Source: Litorimonas haliclonae
GTDB taxonomy: Bacteria; Pseudomonadota; Alphaproteobacteria; Caulobacterales; Maricaulaceae
Direction of reading: 5' to 3'
Length of the DNA: 64,000 nucleotides
NCBI RefSeq assembly: GCF_965138505.1
Contig: NZ_CBCSCO010000003.1
Span: 124,001 to 188,000, forward strand
Position 1 is the first letter of the stretch. Every line of letters begins with the position of its first letter. Positions 1-6,597 of this stretch are shown here, in pieces. The notes under the pieces are model-generated. The model was not told the origin of the DNA, did no database searches, and saw nothing but the letters and a program-made list of their open reading frames with translations. Position numbers and translations under genes: made by a program.

Positions 1-405
1 GTATTTGTTATTTTGCGCCCAGAGTCGGATTTTTGCGTTCACATAACAGCCCGCATAAATCTTATTGTCTTCCTCATTGGTAACGACGCCAGTTCCGGTG
101 CCGTCGATAACTGTCGGTCGTCCGCGGTTATTGGCAGAAACGACATCGTAACCGTCGTATTCAGGACGGCCTTTGTCCTCTCCGGCGCGAAGACACCATT
201 TGTCGTCAGGAACCCGAGCGTTTTTGAGGGCGTTTTTACGAAGTTCCTCGCCGTCAGCTTTGATTTTCTCAATCGTGGCTTTGTGCTTGGTGCGGTCCAG
301 CATCAATGTGGCCCCGCAGCTTCCTTCGTCGCCGTTGATAATCGGCTTTGTGAAAAGATGGGGGAACGATACTCTGGCCCCTTTGATAAAGATAAATTGT
401 GACAT
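1..405 (-). CDS. DUF2815 family phage protein (partial, C-terminus cut)
   Basis: The reading frame starts at 405 and runs off the left edge; 135 codons are visible. The start is supported by an AAAGGACG ribosome-binding site 7-8 bases upstream. The N-terminus reads MSQFIFIKGARVSFPHLF and later residues include WCLRAGEDKGRPEYDGY and an AGCYVNAKIRLWAQNNK stretch. This is the pattern of DUF2815, a phage family thought to have a single-stranded-DNA-binding OB-like fold similar to T7 gp2.5. It is the last visible gene of the leftward early operon, 27 bp downstream of the DUF2800 nuclease gene. That pairing fits phage replication or recombination. The family match is from memory of conserved residues; the ssDNA-binding role is inference. 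Confidence 0.8.
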   Translation of the reverse strand, partial: MSQFIFIKGARVSFPHLFTKPIINGDEGSCGATLMLDRTKHKATIEKIKADGEELRKNALKNARVPDDKWCLRAGEDKGRPEYDGYDVVSANNRGRPTVIDGTGTGVVTNEEDNKIYAGCYVNAKIRLWAQNNKY

Positions 406-432
406 TGTTAAACGTCCTTTCGTGTTGCGAAT

Positions 433-1572
433 TTAAGCGACCGCCGAGAAACCTTCGGTTGGGTCAATTTCAATGGCCGGACGTTTGTCCGAGGCGGGCA
501 CAAGCGTAGGTTTCCCGCTTGGTTTGGTTATGTATGATTGGATTTTGTCTTTCTCTTTGCCGTAAGCCTTTTCAGCTTGAGCCGGAGAAAGAAGCTTTTT
601 GGTGAAAGCGTTCGTCGCGCCAAGGTCGCGTTTCAATTTTCGCTCTGCGGCTTCTTCATCACCCCATTTGCGCATCGAGCGGCCCTCTACGAGCTTATGG
701 TCAGGCACGTCTTGGCCCTGCATAGCCAGATTATAGGCAAAGCCTTCCAAGTCTCTCATCCACTTAGAGAGTTCGCCGAAATGAGGTAAAAGTTCAGCGA
801 TTTCATCGAGGGTGAGTTTGTCCTTTGGGGTCGGCTCAATTGGATCGCCAACGGCTTCAAAGCCTTCAGAAGCAATAGATAAAATTTTGACGGCACGGGG
901 CTTGCAAAACTCTTTTGCTTTACACCATTGGCATTGCTTCTCGCCCGGATTGAAACGTCCGTTTCCGCTTGCGGCTTCCTCAGCAACTGCCTTGGTCGAT
1001 TCTCCCCAAGCCATCAGGTCTTTACGGGATATGTCCCATTCGCTGATATGGTCTAGCCGAGGCTGGACAATGACAAGCCGGAACGTGTCTATCTCGTCGA
1101 ATAGGTAGCCATACTCGTTAAGGGCACCCAATGCATATAGAAGAGCCTGCGGGTTTTGTTCTGCGTCCACTCGCAGGCCTTTGCCGTATTTCAGATCCAC
1201 GACGTGGGCTATGTTCTCATTAAGAACAATCGCGTCGGCTGTGCCGAAACCTTCTGGCACCCATGGAGAGAAATCTACACGTTGCTCGGTGAATAATTTA
1301 CCCGGGAGACCACGCACATAGTCGAGATACATCTGGACATACTCAGCGACTTCTTCTGGGGCATCGGTGAAACTGTCCGTTTCAATCGTATCAATATCGT
1401 CAGCCGCATTGCGTCTGTTTTTCAAGAAATGCTCTGCCAAATCGTGGGCGTCAGTGCCTTCTTGTGCATAGTCACTTGAGGTATCTGGCAGGCCTTCTTC
1501 CTGTTGAACGGACGCGGGACAAGCCATCCAACGGTGCGCTCCTGAAGCTGATAGTTTTGCGTGCTGGGCCAT
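433..1572 (-). CDS. DUF2800 family Cas4/RecB-like nuclease
   Basis: 379 aa. The N-terminus (HAKLSASGAHRWMACPAS) is the signature of DUF2800, a phage PD-(D/E)XK nuclease family. Visible catalytic elements are His43, Asp113, the D-x-K pair Asp126/Lys128 (VVDLKYG) and a Gln-rich motif around residues 139-142. Four cysteines (18, 214, 217, 223) have the one-plus-three spacing that holds an iron-sulfur cluster in Cas4 and AddB nucleases. The likely role is exonuclease or end-processing in phage recombination, working with the neighbouring DUF2815 protein. The start codon overlaps the stop of the upstream gene (TAATG), so translation is coupled. The Fe-S cluster is inferred from cysteine spacing only. 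Confidence 0.85.
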   Translation of the reverse strand: MAQHAKLSASGAHRWMACPASVQQEEGLPDTSSDYAQEGTDAHDLAEHFLKNRRNAADDIDTIETDSFTDAPEEVAEYVQMYLDYVRGLPGKLFTEQRVDFSPWVPEGFGTADAIVLNENIAHVVDLKYGKGLRVDAEQNPQALLYALGALNEYGYLFDEIDTFRLVIVQPRLDHISEWDISRKDLMAWGESTKAVAEEAASGNGRFNPGEKQCQWCKAKEFCKPRAVKILSIASEGFEAVGDPIEPTPKDKLTLDEIAELLPHFGELSKWMRDLEGFAYNLAMQGQDVPDHKLVEGRSMRKWGDEEAAERKLKRDLGATNAFTKKLLSPAQAEKAYGKEKDKIQSYITKPSGKPTLVPASDKRPAIEIDPTEGFSAVA

Positions 1573-2189
1573 TACTCTACCTCGCTGAAGTTTCCATCGA
1601 CAAGTCGATAGTATGTGTCTGCTTTGATTTCCTGGTTGTTTACTTCTGCCGTTTGCACAGAAAGAAGGTTTCCATCATCGTCATATTCAGAGAGCACAAT
1701 CCAAGAGTTTAATGCGGCTTTTGCGCGACCAGAACGGCCTAGAGAGGCGGCTATACTGTTATCGCCAGTGGTCGCCGAATGTGCCTCGTAGCCAGTGGTC
1801 GCCGAATGTGCCNNGTNGCCAGTGGTCGCCGAATGTGCCTTGTTGCCAGTGGTCGCCGTTTTAATAGTGTTGCGAACCCACTCGACCTGCGCTTTAAACA
1901 TTCCGGCAAGGTCGAGGCTGGCTTTAATCGCTATTCGCGAAGAGACTGTTTTATCCCCGTCCGCTTCTACTTCTCCGCTTTGCTCAACCAAGGCATAACG
2001 TGTTTCCGGACTTCGAGGATAATAGCCCCAAACAGAAAAAGGTGCTGGACAGGCGTGAAACCCACTTCTGCATATTGATATCGACCCTTCGTGATCGTAG
2101 GTTTTTCCAACTTCGTATTGGAACCCTCGACAAGTCATATCCGAATTAAAGGCTTTAAAAGCTAAAATTGGTTTCTGTTCTTCAGTCAT
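1572..2189 (-). CDS. DUF7666-like repeat protein
   Basis: 205 aa. The first 100 residues contain the conserved opening of a widespread phage/bacterial family: a KAFNSDMTCRGFQYEVGKTY block, then CRSGFHACPAPFSVWGYYP. Residues about 113-142 are a short tandem repeat with the unit AHSATTGxx, here about 3.5 copies. Other family members carry similar A/N-T-G-x-x-S-A-A arrays. The C-terminal part is an unremarkable mixed domain ending in a YYRLVDG motif. Function is unknown. Three unresolved bases (1813, 1814, 1817) lie in the variable dipeptide of one repeat. The start overlaps the stop of the upstream gene by 4 bp (ATGA). Confidence 0.75.
   Translation of the reverse strand: MTEEQKPILAFKAFNSDMTCRGFQYEVGKTYDHEGSISICRSGFHACPAPFSVWGYYPRSPETRYALVEQSGEVEADGDKTVSSRIAIKASLDLAGMFKAQVEWVRNTIKTATTGNKAHSATTGXXAHSATTGYEAHSATTGDNSIAASLGRSGRAKAALNSWIVLSEYDDDGNLLSVQTAEVNNQEIKADTYYRLVDGNFSEVE
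1764..1858 (-). repeat. 27-bp tandem repeat with unresolved bases
   Basis: On the + strand, copies of GCCAGTGGTCGCCG begin at 1764, 1791, 1818 and 1845, giving an exact 27-bp period. The third unit boundary carries N at 1813, 1814 and 1817. The resolved copies differ only at those same last five bases (TCGTA against TTGTT). The repeat codes for the AHSATTGxx units of the surrounding gene. Confidence 0.9.
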
Positions 2190-2434
2190 TTCGCGTCCTC
2201 TCTGAGTTTTTCTCGTCGTTCACGGGTGTGATCCTGACGATCATTCTCGACCAAAGTTGCCGGAATTTTCTTCGTCTCCATCGCGCCGGTTATCGGATTA
2301 AGAACGCGGTGCGATTTTCCTCCGATGGAAAAGTGCGAAGGCCGAAGCTTCTGAGAAAGTTGCCGGATAGAAGCGCGGCTTCGACGATGCGCGTTCTCAG
2401 GCCAGTCCCAATAAGGTGTGGCTGGAGTCGGCAT
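2186..2434 (-). CDS. Small phage protein, unknown function
   Basis: 82 aa, basic and arginine-rich (HRRSRASIRQ, RQDHTRERREKLREDAK). No domain is recognised. It is held in the operon by a start that overlaps the upstream stop at 2,434 and a stop that overlaps the next start (ATGA at 2,186-2,189). The charge pattern would fit a nucleic-acid-binding protein, but nothing specific supports that. Confidence 0.6.
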   Translation of the reverse strand: MPTPATPYWDWPENAHRRSRASIRQLSQKLRPSHFSIGGKSHRVLNPITGAMETKKIPATLVENDRQDHTRERREKLREDAK

Positions 2435-3234
2435 TACGAAGCCTTCTTTGCGGCTTTAAGAGCTTCGGTGCAGGCGTCGAAGGCGTCCTGGTATTTACTC
2501 TCTGGTAAGGCGCTAAACTTGGCTGCACCCCCTTTCGTGAACGAGGTCAAAAGCTCTTTCGCCTTGTCGCGACCAACTAATTCCTGATAGTCAATGAGCC
2601 TGTTTTTCACGTCGGTATCGGAAAGTTTGTTTTCGCTTTCTTCCGTTTCGGAAGTGTCCGGTTCTTTGACCGTGGTTTTCGCAGGGGCTTTCTCCACTGC
2701 CTTTTCTTTCTTCGGTTTAGTCGACGAAGCAGGGGGCATCTTGGCGGTCTTTTCATGGGCGGCGGTATTGCGTTCCAGCGCTTCAATCAGCTTTTCAATT
2801 TTCTCTTCAAGCATGGCGTTCTCCATTAGGGTTAGGGTTTCAGTGAATGATTTGTTTTCCGCACGAAGGCGGTCGATTTCGTGCACTTGTTCTTCGGAAA
2901 GAGTTTCCAGCTCATCTGCTTCCAAAGCCCTTTGTTCTTTTTTCTGATAAGCGAGAATTAATTCGTGCAGGTCGTCAAAACCTGCTTCGGTGATTGCGGA
3001 TTGGTCCTCTTTCAGTGACGAGATAACGTCATCGACACAGTCCCAACCGTCTTCGTTAAGCATCTCGTCAATCCGGCTGACTTCTTTTTCCGCATCGGAA
3101 TCCTCGTCGAGAAAAGTAGCCAGTCGGCGGCACAGAACTGCGACATCCGGATTGTCCGTCAGACGGAACTCTTTGATAAGAGCCTCTCCGTGCAGGTTGT
3201 CATGCGGCGAATACAGGTCGGGGACGGCGGGCAT
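2434..3234 (-). CDS. Coiled-coil phage protein, unknown function
   Basis: 266 aa from the ATG at 3,234. A longer reading from 3,273 is open, but 3,234 is preferred because the ATG overlaps the stop of the upstream 37-aa gene (TAATG). Residues about 100-165 are a heptad-rich coiled coil, followed by a Lys/Pro/Thr-rich linker. The C-terminal 60 residues (NRLIDYQELVGRDKAKELL, then TKGGAAKFSALPESKY) resemble the helical tail found on several phage replication-associated proteins, in which a short G-A-K-L-S-D-L-P motif recurs. No catalytic motif is visible. Its place between nuclease-side genes and small early genes suggests a replication or recombination accessory, as inference only. Confidence 0.65.
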   Translation of the reverse strand: MPAVPDLYSPHDNLHGEALIKEFRLTDNPDVAVLCRRLATFLDEDSDAEKEVSRIDEMLNEDGWDCVDDVISSLKEDQSAITEAGFDDLHELILAYQKKEQRALEADELETLSEEQVHEIDRLRAENKSFTETLTLMENAMLEEKIEKLIEALERNTAAHEKTAKMPPASSTKPKKEKAVEKAPAKTTVKEPDTSETEESENKLSDTDVKNRLIDYQELVGRDKAKELLTSFTKGGAAKFSALPESKYQDAFDACTEALKAAKKAS

Positions 3235-3347
3235 TATAAAGCCCCCGTAAAAACACCGAGAAGTATGACCCAAGCGGCCATAACGCCCATGGCGAAAACA
3301 AGGGTGAGAGACTCTGCGGCGTATTTAACGACTTTACGAGATAGCAT
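3234..3347 (-). CDS. 37-aa single-pass membrane microprotein
   Basis: MLSRKVVKYAAE is followed by one hydrophobic stretch of about 22 residues (LTLVFAMGVMAAWVILLGVF). Its stop is fused to the next start (TAATG at 3,232-3,236) and its start overlaps the end of the upstream gene, so it is a coupled member of the operon rather than a chance frame. Function is unknown; tiny early membrane proteins in phages often target host membrane or exclusion functions. Confidence 0.6.
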   Translation of the reverse strand: MLSRKVVKYAAESLTLVFAMGVMAAWVILLGVFTGAL

Positions 3348-3508
3348 TATACAGTCTCCAATTGGTCTACTTCGGTGCGCCTTGAGTCAGGTTGTTCTTC
3401 GCGCAAAGCGCCGCACAGGTGACAGGAAGAAACGAAACTGCGGTGGACGTAGTCCGTCGGGCATTCGCAGTCCCAATAGTCAGGCGTTGTAATATCGGAA
3501 AAAGCCAT
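3347..3508 (-). CDS. 53-aa zinc-ribbon-like phage protein
   Basis: Starts at the ATG at 3,508, which overlaps the stop of the upstream gene (TAATG). A longer frame up to 3,604 is open but would overlap that gene heavily. The sequence has CECP near residue 15 and CHLCG near residue 29, a two-pair cysteine arrangement suited to one zinc ion. No family is recognised. Confidence 0.6.
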   Translation of the reverse strand: MAFSDITTPDYWDCECPTDYVHRSFVSSCHLCGALREEQPDSRRTEVDQLETV

Positions 3509-3825
3509 TACGCCGCCGTCCCGAACCGATTGTGCGGCTCTTGAGTGAGATGATTGCGGATCATAAAAACGGCGTCGCCATCGGCAATCTGGCAGGGATA
3601 ACACGCCATAGAGAAATATTTGGGGTAGCCTCCTAAGGCAACGCGCCCCGCTGGGTGCACCGTCCCGTTCAGATCGACAGACCGGAGTGTCCAGTTTTCC
3701 TGAACGCCGAAATGCAGCCGTGTTCCATCAAATTCGACAAAGCTGACATCGCGATCTGATTGCTCTGAGAGCCACCGGCAAAGCTGACGCATATTGAGTT
3801 TGTCGAGCTGTTTAATCGAGGTCAT
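3508..3825 (-). CDS. Phage protein, unknown function
   Basis: 105 aa, soluble, no domain recognised. Central residues VHPAGRVALGGYPKYFSM and MACYPCQIADGD stand out, with a closely spaced Cys pair. Both ends are coupled to neighbours (TAATG at 3,823-3,827 and again at 3,506-3,510), which is strong support that it is expressed with the leftward operon. Confidence 0.6.
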   Translation of the reverse strand: MTSIKQLDKLNMRQLCRWLSEQSDRDVSFVEFDGTRLHFGVQENWTLRSVDLNGTVHPAGRVALGGYPKYFSMACYPCQIADGDAVFMIRNHLTQEPHNRFGTAA

Positions 3826-4097
3826 TACGCGACCTCCGCTTCTAGTATTTCAGAAGCCGGAATAATTCGGTCGGTTGCTTCCTGGCAAAACGGGTCATGC
3901 CAACGTGAAAGAATAAGCCAGTCTCGCAATCTGCCTTTTGGACTGGTTACCTTGTTAAGATTGTGTCCCTCGAACCGGAGAGCTTTTGACGCATCGCTTG
4001 TGAGGGAGAAACCTCCGGGAATATAGCCGGGGAGGTCGCCTGAACGGGCTACGTATCGGATTCCGTGTTTCGGGTGGGTGAATTGTAGGACGTTCAT
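3825..4097 (-). CDS. Phage protein, unknown function
   Basis: 90 aa. It begins with MNVLQFTHPKHGIRYVA and has a glycine-rich segment at DLPGYIPGGFS. No known domain. The start overlaps the upstream stop (ATGA at 4,094-4,097) and the stop overlaps the next start, so it is a coupled operon gene. Confidence 0.6.
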   Translation of the reverse strand: MNVLQFTHPKHGIRYVARSGDLPGYIPGGFSLTSDASKALRFEGHNLNKVTSPKGRLRDWLILSRWHDPFCQEATDRIIPASEILEAEVA

Positions 4098-4483
4098 GCT
4101 GAAAGCCCCCCGAATTGACTCCGGCCGTCATTTACAGCAGATAGAAACTTCAACGGTCTCGCCCGACCTAAAACCCGGCGTAAAAGCGAAAACCCGTCAT
4201 CCGATAAATCGTTAATCCGTGAACCCGATAACTTCGCGCTCGTGATGGGTGCGGAAGCTGAAGACTTCCGCACCCCACACTCATGGGCAAGTTTTACACA
4301 CTCTTTATCGGAGATATTGCCATGAGCATGATCCAGATTATCGTCGAGCGATCGAAGACACGCCGCGCTTTTAATTTCCAATTCAATGTTGATCGAAGCC
4401 TGATTGCCCTGTTGGCGCTGCTTCTGTTGTGAATGGTTGAAAGAGACTCTCGCTCTTTTCGGTATAGAAGGTTGGTGTCGCAT
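4094..4483 (-). CDS. First gene of leftward early operon, unknown function
   Basis: 129 aa, basic, Gln/Ser-rich near the N-terminus (SQQKQRQQGNQAS), then a helical segment containing KECVKLAHECGVRKSSASAP, which could be a recognition helix. No family is recognised. It is the first gene after the repressor-controlled promoter at 4,519-4,547, with a leader of about 30 bases and no clear Shine-Dalgarno sequence. Its position is that of an early regulator in lambdoid phages; that role is inference. Confidence 0.5.
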   Translation of the reverse strand: MRHQPSIPKRARVSFNHSQQKQRQQGNQASINIELEIKSAACLRSLDDNLDHAHGNISDKECVKLAHECGVRKSSASAPITSAKLSGSRINDLSDDGFSLLRRVLGRARPLKFLSAVNDGRSQFGGLSA

Positions 4484-4518
4484 GTATCGTGTTCTCGTGT
4501 TTTCGGTTTACGAGAACT

Positions 4519-4547
4519 GTAGTAGTAGGTAAATATACCGAAGTCAA
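4519..4547 (-). promoter_or_regulatory. Leftward early promoter (PL) with embedded repressor operator
   Basis: Reading leftward: -35 TTGACT (4,547-4,542), 17-bp spacer, -10-like TACTAC (4,524-4,519). The spacer contains the palindrome GGTATATTTACC (4,528-4,539 on the + strand as GGTAAATATACC). The arrangement is nearly the same, base for base, as the rightward promoter at 6,250. A repressor bound here would cover the RNA polymerase contact region. Confidence 0.65.
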
Positions 4548-4554
4548 TCAATAA

Positions 4555-4570
4555 TAGGTAAATCTACCTA
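4555..4570. promoter_or_regulatory. Second repressor operator near PL
   Basis: TAGGTAAATCTACCTA is a 16-bp palindrome with the same GGTA-N4-TACC core. It lies 29 bp from the PL operator, on the side of the divergent nuclease gene at 4,635. It could serve for cooperative repressor binding or for control of that gene. Confidence 0.6.
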
Positions 4571-4634
4571 TTTATTTTCAGCGATCCAGCTCTTTCCTCC
4601 TTAAAACCCGTGTTTACGTGTGCTACTCGAACCC

Positions 4635-5003
4635 ATGGACATCTTCCCAGCACCCCAAATCATCATCGAACGCGTCATAGACGGAGACACAATCGAGCTG
4701 TCGGAGCCGTTGTTTGGCGTCACGAAGGTGAGGCTGGACGGGATAGACACGCCCGAAACCAGAACGGCGTCTTGCCGCAGGGAACGCAATCTCGGCTATG
4801 AGGCCAAGGGTTACGCTCGGGCGCTACTGGAGGGCAGGGTGGTCGAGATATATACGACAGGTAAAAAGGGGAAGTGGGGCCGGTTGATCGCGCGTATTGG
4901 CGTCGACGGCGAAGATTATGGGCAGACCATGTTAGAGCAGGGGTATGCGGTTCGGTATTCCAAGGAGTGGATTGCGACGCCTAAGGATGAGCGGTGGTGT
5001 TGA
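4635..5003 (+). CDS. Thermonuclease (SNase-like) family protein
   Basis: 122 aa from the ATG at 4,635; a GTG at 4,620 is an alternative and neither has a clear ribosome-binding site. Conserved SNase-fold elements are visible: VIDGDTIEL (~res. 13-21), VRLDGIDTPET (~res. 31-41, containing a calcium-binding Asp and the DTPE motif) and KWGRLIARI followed by an MLEQGYAVRY end motif. SNases are small calcium-dependent OB-fold nucleases that cut DNA and RNA. No signal peptide is seen, so it would be cytoplasmic. It is transcribed away from the leftward operon, with a repressor-type operator just upstream, which suggests induction with the lytic genes. Confidence 0.85.
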   Translation: MDIFPAPQIIIERVIDGDTIELSEPLFGVTKVRLDGIDTPETRTASCRRERNLGYEAKGYARALLEGRVVEIYTTGKKGKWGRLIARIGVDGEDYGQTMLEQGYAVRYSKEWIATPKDERWC

Positions 5004-5072
5004 GGTCGCCAAGAATGTCAATATCGCAACATCCGATAGACACCGCAAGCTCAATAGGCTATATCTATCGAC

Positions 5073-5198
5073 ATGGAAAAGAAAATAGATAAAGCCGAAT
5101 ACGAAGCTCTTGTGGAGAGGCTTGACAATGTTGAAACAGAAGCCGCAGCGGCAAAAATGCTCGCTGAAGAAGCGCTCAGTCTTTTAGAGAATCAATAG
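5073..5198 (+). CDS. 41-aa helical microprotein
   Basis: MEKKIDKAEYEALVERL begins an almost entirely helical, acidic peptide with heptad spacing, ending in EEALSLLENQ. No clear ribosome-binding site is present. Its 3' end overlaps the 3' end of the counter-oriented gene at 5,176-5,385 by 23 bp. The composition looks coding, but length and the missing RBS keep confidence low. Confidence 0.4.
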   Translation: MEKKIDKAEYEALVERLDNVETEAAAAKMLAEEALSLLENQ

Positions 5199-5385
5199 CT
5201 TCCTTTAAAAGCTTTAGGGCTTCCTTTTTTGCGGCCTTTTCTGCCGCCTCTTTGGTTGTGCAGTCAGCAAAATCAACAGGCATATTTTGAATGTTTAGTC
5301 TTCCAGTGAGATTGTCCTTTCGGAAGGTGATATTGCTTCTCTCGCTGATTACATCGGCGGAGATCGTAATTTTATTGAATGACAT
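5176..5385 (-). CDS. 69-aa phage protein, unknown function
   Basis: The start at 5,385 has a good Shine-Dalgarno sequence (AAAGGAATG, 5-6 bases upstream). The N-terminal half reads as short beta strands (MSFNKITISADVISERSNI) and the C-terminal half as a Lys/Ala/Glu-rich helix with KEAAEKAAKKEALKLLKEAI. No family recognised. It lies downstream of the repressor gene on the same strand and could be co-transcribed with it in the lysogen. Confidence 0.6.
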   Translation of the reverse strand: MSFNKITISADVISERSNITFRKDNLTGRLNIQNMPVDFADCTTKEAAEKAAKKEALKLLKEAIDSLKD

Positions 5386-5492
5386 AATTCATTCCTTTCT
5401 TTGCTTTTCTACTATAAAATTAACTGACTTCGGGTTTCTGGGTTGTTATTGGGGCGTGGTTTCCTATGCTCAGCCCACCATCTCGGCTGCAC

Positions 5493-6191
5493 CTAGAGCC
5501 TTCTCGCATACCAAACCACGCGGCCGACAATTGCGGTATCATCCGCTATTACGTCATAAGCATTGTGGTGCGGATTATCTGAGATCAATCGCAGCATAAT
5601 CGGGTCTGTTCCGGGAATCTTCTCTATTCGTTTTACTACTAGGGTGTCCGAATCAAAAATTGCGAATATCCCGCCCCGGGCAGGGTTCTTGTCTTTGCGA
5701 TTAATCATGATCTGATCGCCGGACTCTAGACTGGGGGACATGCTATCGCCCTCAACTTCTATAGAAACCAAATCGGCTGTCGATAGTCGTACAGCTTTTA
5801 GATACTCTTCTCTAACAGGCCAGTGATATAACGGGGCTTCATCCAACACTACGCCTCCGCCGCCCATTCCGGCACGGAACCCGTACGAAGGCACCCGGAC
5901 TACACCCTGTTCGTCCCCAGATTCGTCATCGGTGTACCGCGCGCCGTTGCCGCTCAAATCGTCGTCAGCTCTTTCTGAATGTTCGTTAAAACCCATCAGA
6001 TGGCCCACTGTAGTCTCAAGCACGTCTGCTAGTTTTTGTAAGTTTTCGCCGCTCGGATGTTTACTCAACCCTCTTTTCATATTGCGAATGAAATCAATCG
6101 AAAGGCCTGCTTCCGTGGACGCCGCACTCGCTGACAAACCAACCGCTTTTAGACGGCGTTCGATGCGCTCAATCATCTCCGAGTCTTTCAT
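5493..6191 (-). CDS. CI-type phage repressor (XRE HTH + S24 peptidase)
   Basis: 232 aa from the ATG at 6,191; a GTG at 6,209 and an ATG at 6,176 are alternatives. Residues 1-65 form an XRE-type helix-turn-helix (SAASTEAGLSIDFIRNMKRG). The C-terminal half is a LexA/S24 self-cleaving domain with Ser150 in EGDSMSPSLESGD and Lys187 in VVKRIEK, 37 residues apart as in LexA. Ala107-Gly108 in GFRAGMG is the most likely self-cleavage site, in the right region before the serine. By family, RecA filaments after DNA damage stimulate cleavage and release the lytic genes. It is divergent from the Cro-like gene, with GGTA-N4-TACC palindromes in between. Confidence 0.93.
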   Translation of the reverse strand: MKDSEMIERIERRLKAVGLSASAASTEAGLSIDFIRNMKRGLSKHPSGENLQKLADVLETTVGHLMGFNEHSERADDDLSGNGARYTDDESGDEQGVVRVPSYGFRAGMGGGGVVLDEAPLYHWPVREEYLKAVRLSTADLVSIEVEGDSMSPSLESGDQIMINRKDKNPARGGIFAIFDSDTLVVKRIEKIPGTDPIMLRLISDNPHHNAYDVIADDTAIVGRVVWYARRL

Positions 6192-6228
6192 GGTTACTAG
6201 GTAAACCACTTAAAGAGATAGGTAACGC

Positions 6229-6240
6229 GGTAATTCTACC
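6229..6240. promoter_or_regulatory. Repressor operator near the repressor promoter
   Basis: GGTAATTCTACC, core GGTA-N4-TACC, lies 29 bp from the operator in the rightward promoter, the same spacing as the pair near PL (4,528 and 4,557). On the repressor strand it overlaps a possible -10 (TAGAAT), so it may mediate autoregulation. Confidence 0.55.
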
Positions 6241-6249
6241 GAATATAAA

Positions 6250-6278
6250 TTGACATCGGTAATAATACCTAATAATGC
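6250..6278 (+). promoter_or_regulatory. Rightward early promoter (PR) with embedded operator
   Basis: -35 TTGACA at 6,250-6,255, 17-bp spacer, weak -10 TAATGC at 6,273-6,278 (an AATAAT at 6,271 is an alternative). The spacer holds the palindrome GGTAATAATACC (6,258-6,269). The segment TTGAC-x-TCGGTA-N4-TACCTA matches PL position for position. The downstream ATG at 6,286 is so close that the transcript would have almost no leader. Confidence 0.65.
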
Positions 6279-6285
6279 AGGAAAC

Positions 6286-6489
6286 ATGAAGCTGCGTGAA
6301 AAATTGCTCCAAAGGGCGGAAAATTACTGCACTAGAAACGGAATAACCCTTTCTACGCTGTCCTCCCGCTTGGCAAATGACGGTAAAGTTCTTCCCAGTT
6401 TGAAAACTGGGAAAGACCTGACCACCGGTCGGTACGAGGCCATCACCAGCCAATTGGATGGTTTGGAAAGAGACGAGGTGCCGCAATGA
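6286..6489 (+). CDS. Cro-like small DNA-binding protein (putative)
   Basis: 67 aa. The start is chosen at 6,286, with GCAGGAAAC upstream. It is basic and helical: KLLQRAENYCTRNGITLSTLSSRLANDG looks like a degenerate helix-turn-helix, followed by a T-G-K-D-L-T-T-G-R-Y turn typical of phage Cro/CII-like peptides. It is the first gene of the rightward operon, directly under the operator-containing promoter and divergent from the repressor, the usual position of cro. The role is inferred from position and size. Confidence 0.65.
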   Translation: MKLREKLLQRAENYCTRNGITLSTLSSRLANDGKVLPSLKTGKDLTTGRYEAITSQLDGLERDEVPQ

Positions 6490-6596
6490 TTGTGCCACTC
6501 TCGCCTGTTTTCAAATCTTTAAATCCGTCAATTTCGACTGTCTCGCCAAAGTCGTTCGAAACTGACATTTCCTATCCATGCTTAGGGCTTACCTGA
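6486..6596 (+). CDS. 36-aa ORF overlapping the Cro-like gene
   Basis: ATG at 6,486 overlaps the preceding stop (ATGA), and the stop at 6,594-6,596 lies two bases before the next gene. The peptide MIVPLSPVFKSLNPSISTVS has no recognisable feature. Coupling at both ends favours a real small gene, but composition gives no further support. Confidence 0.3.
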   Translation: MIVPLSPVFKSLNPSISTVSPKSFETDISYPCLGLT

Positions 6597-6597
6597 C

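Noticed and set aside
13..402. A 129-codon frame on the + strand at the left edge
   Set aside because: It is the complement of the DUF2815 gene, which has the family sequence and a ribosome-binding site on the other strand.
1764..1858. Repeat array considered as a CRISPR
   Set aside because: The units are directly adjacent with 27-bp period, no unique spacers, and they code for the AHSATTGxx protein repeat.
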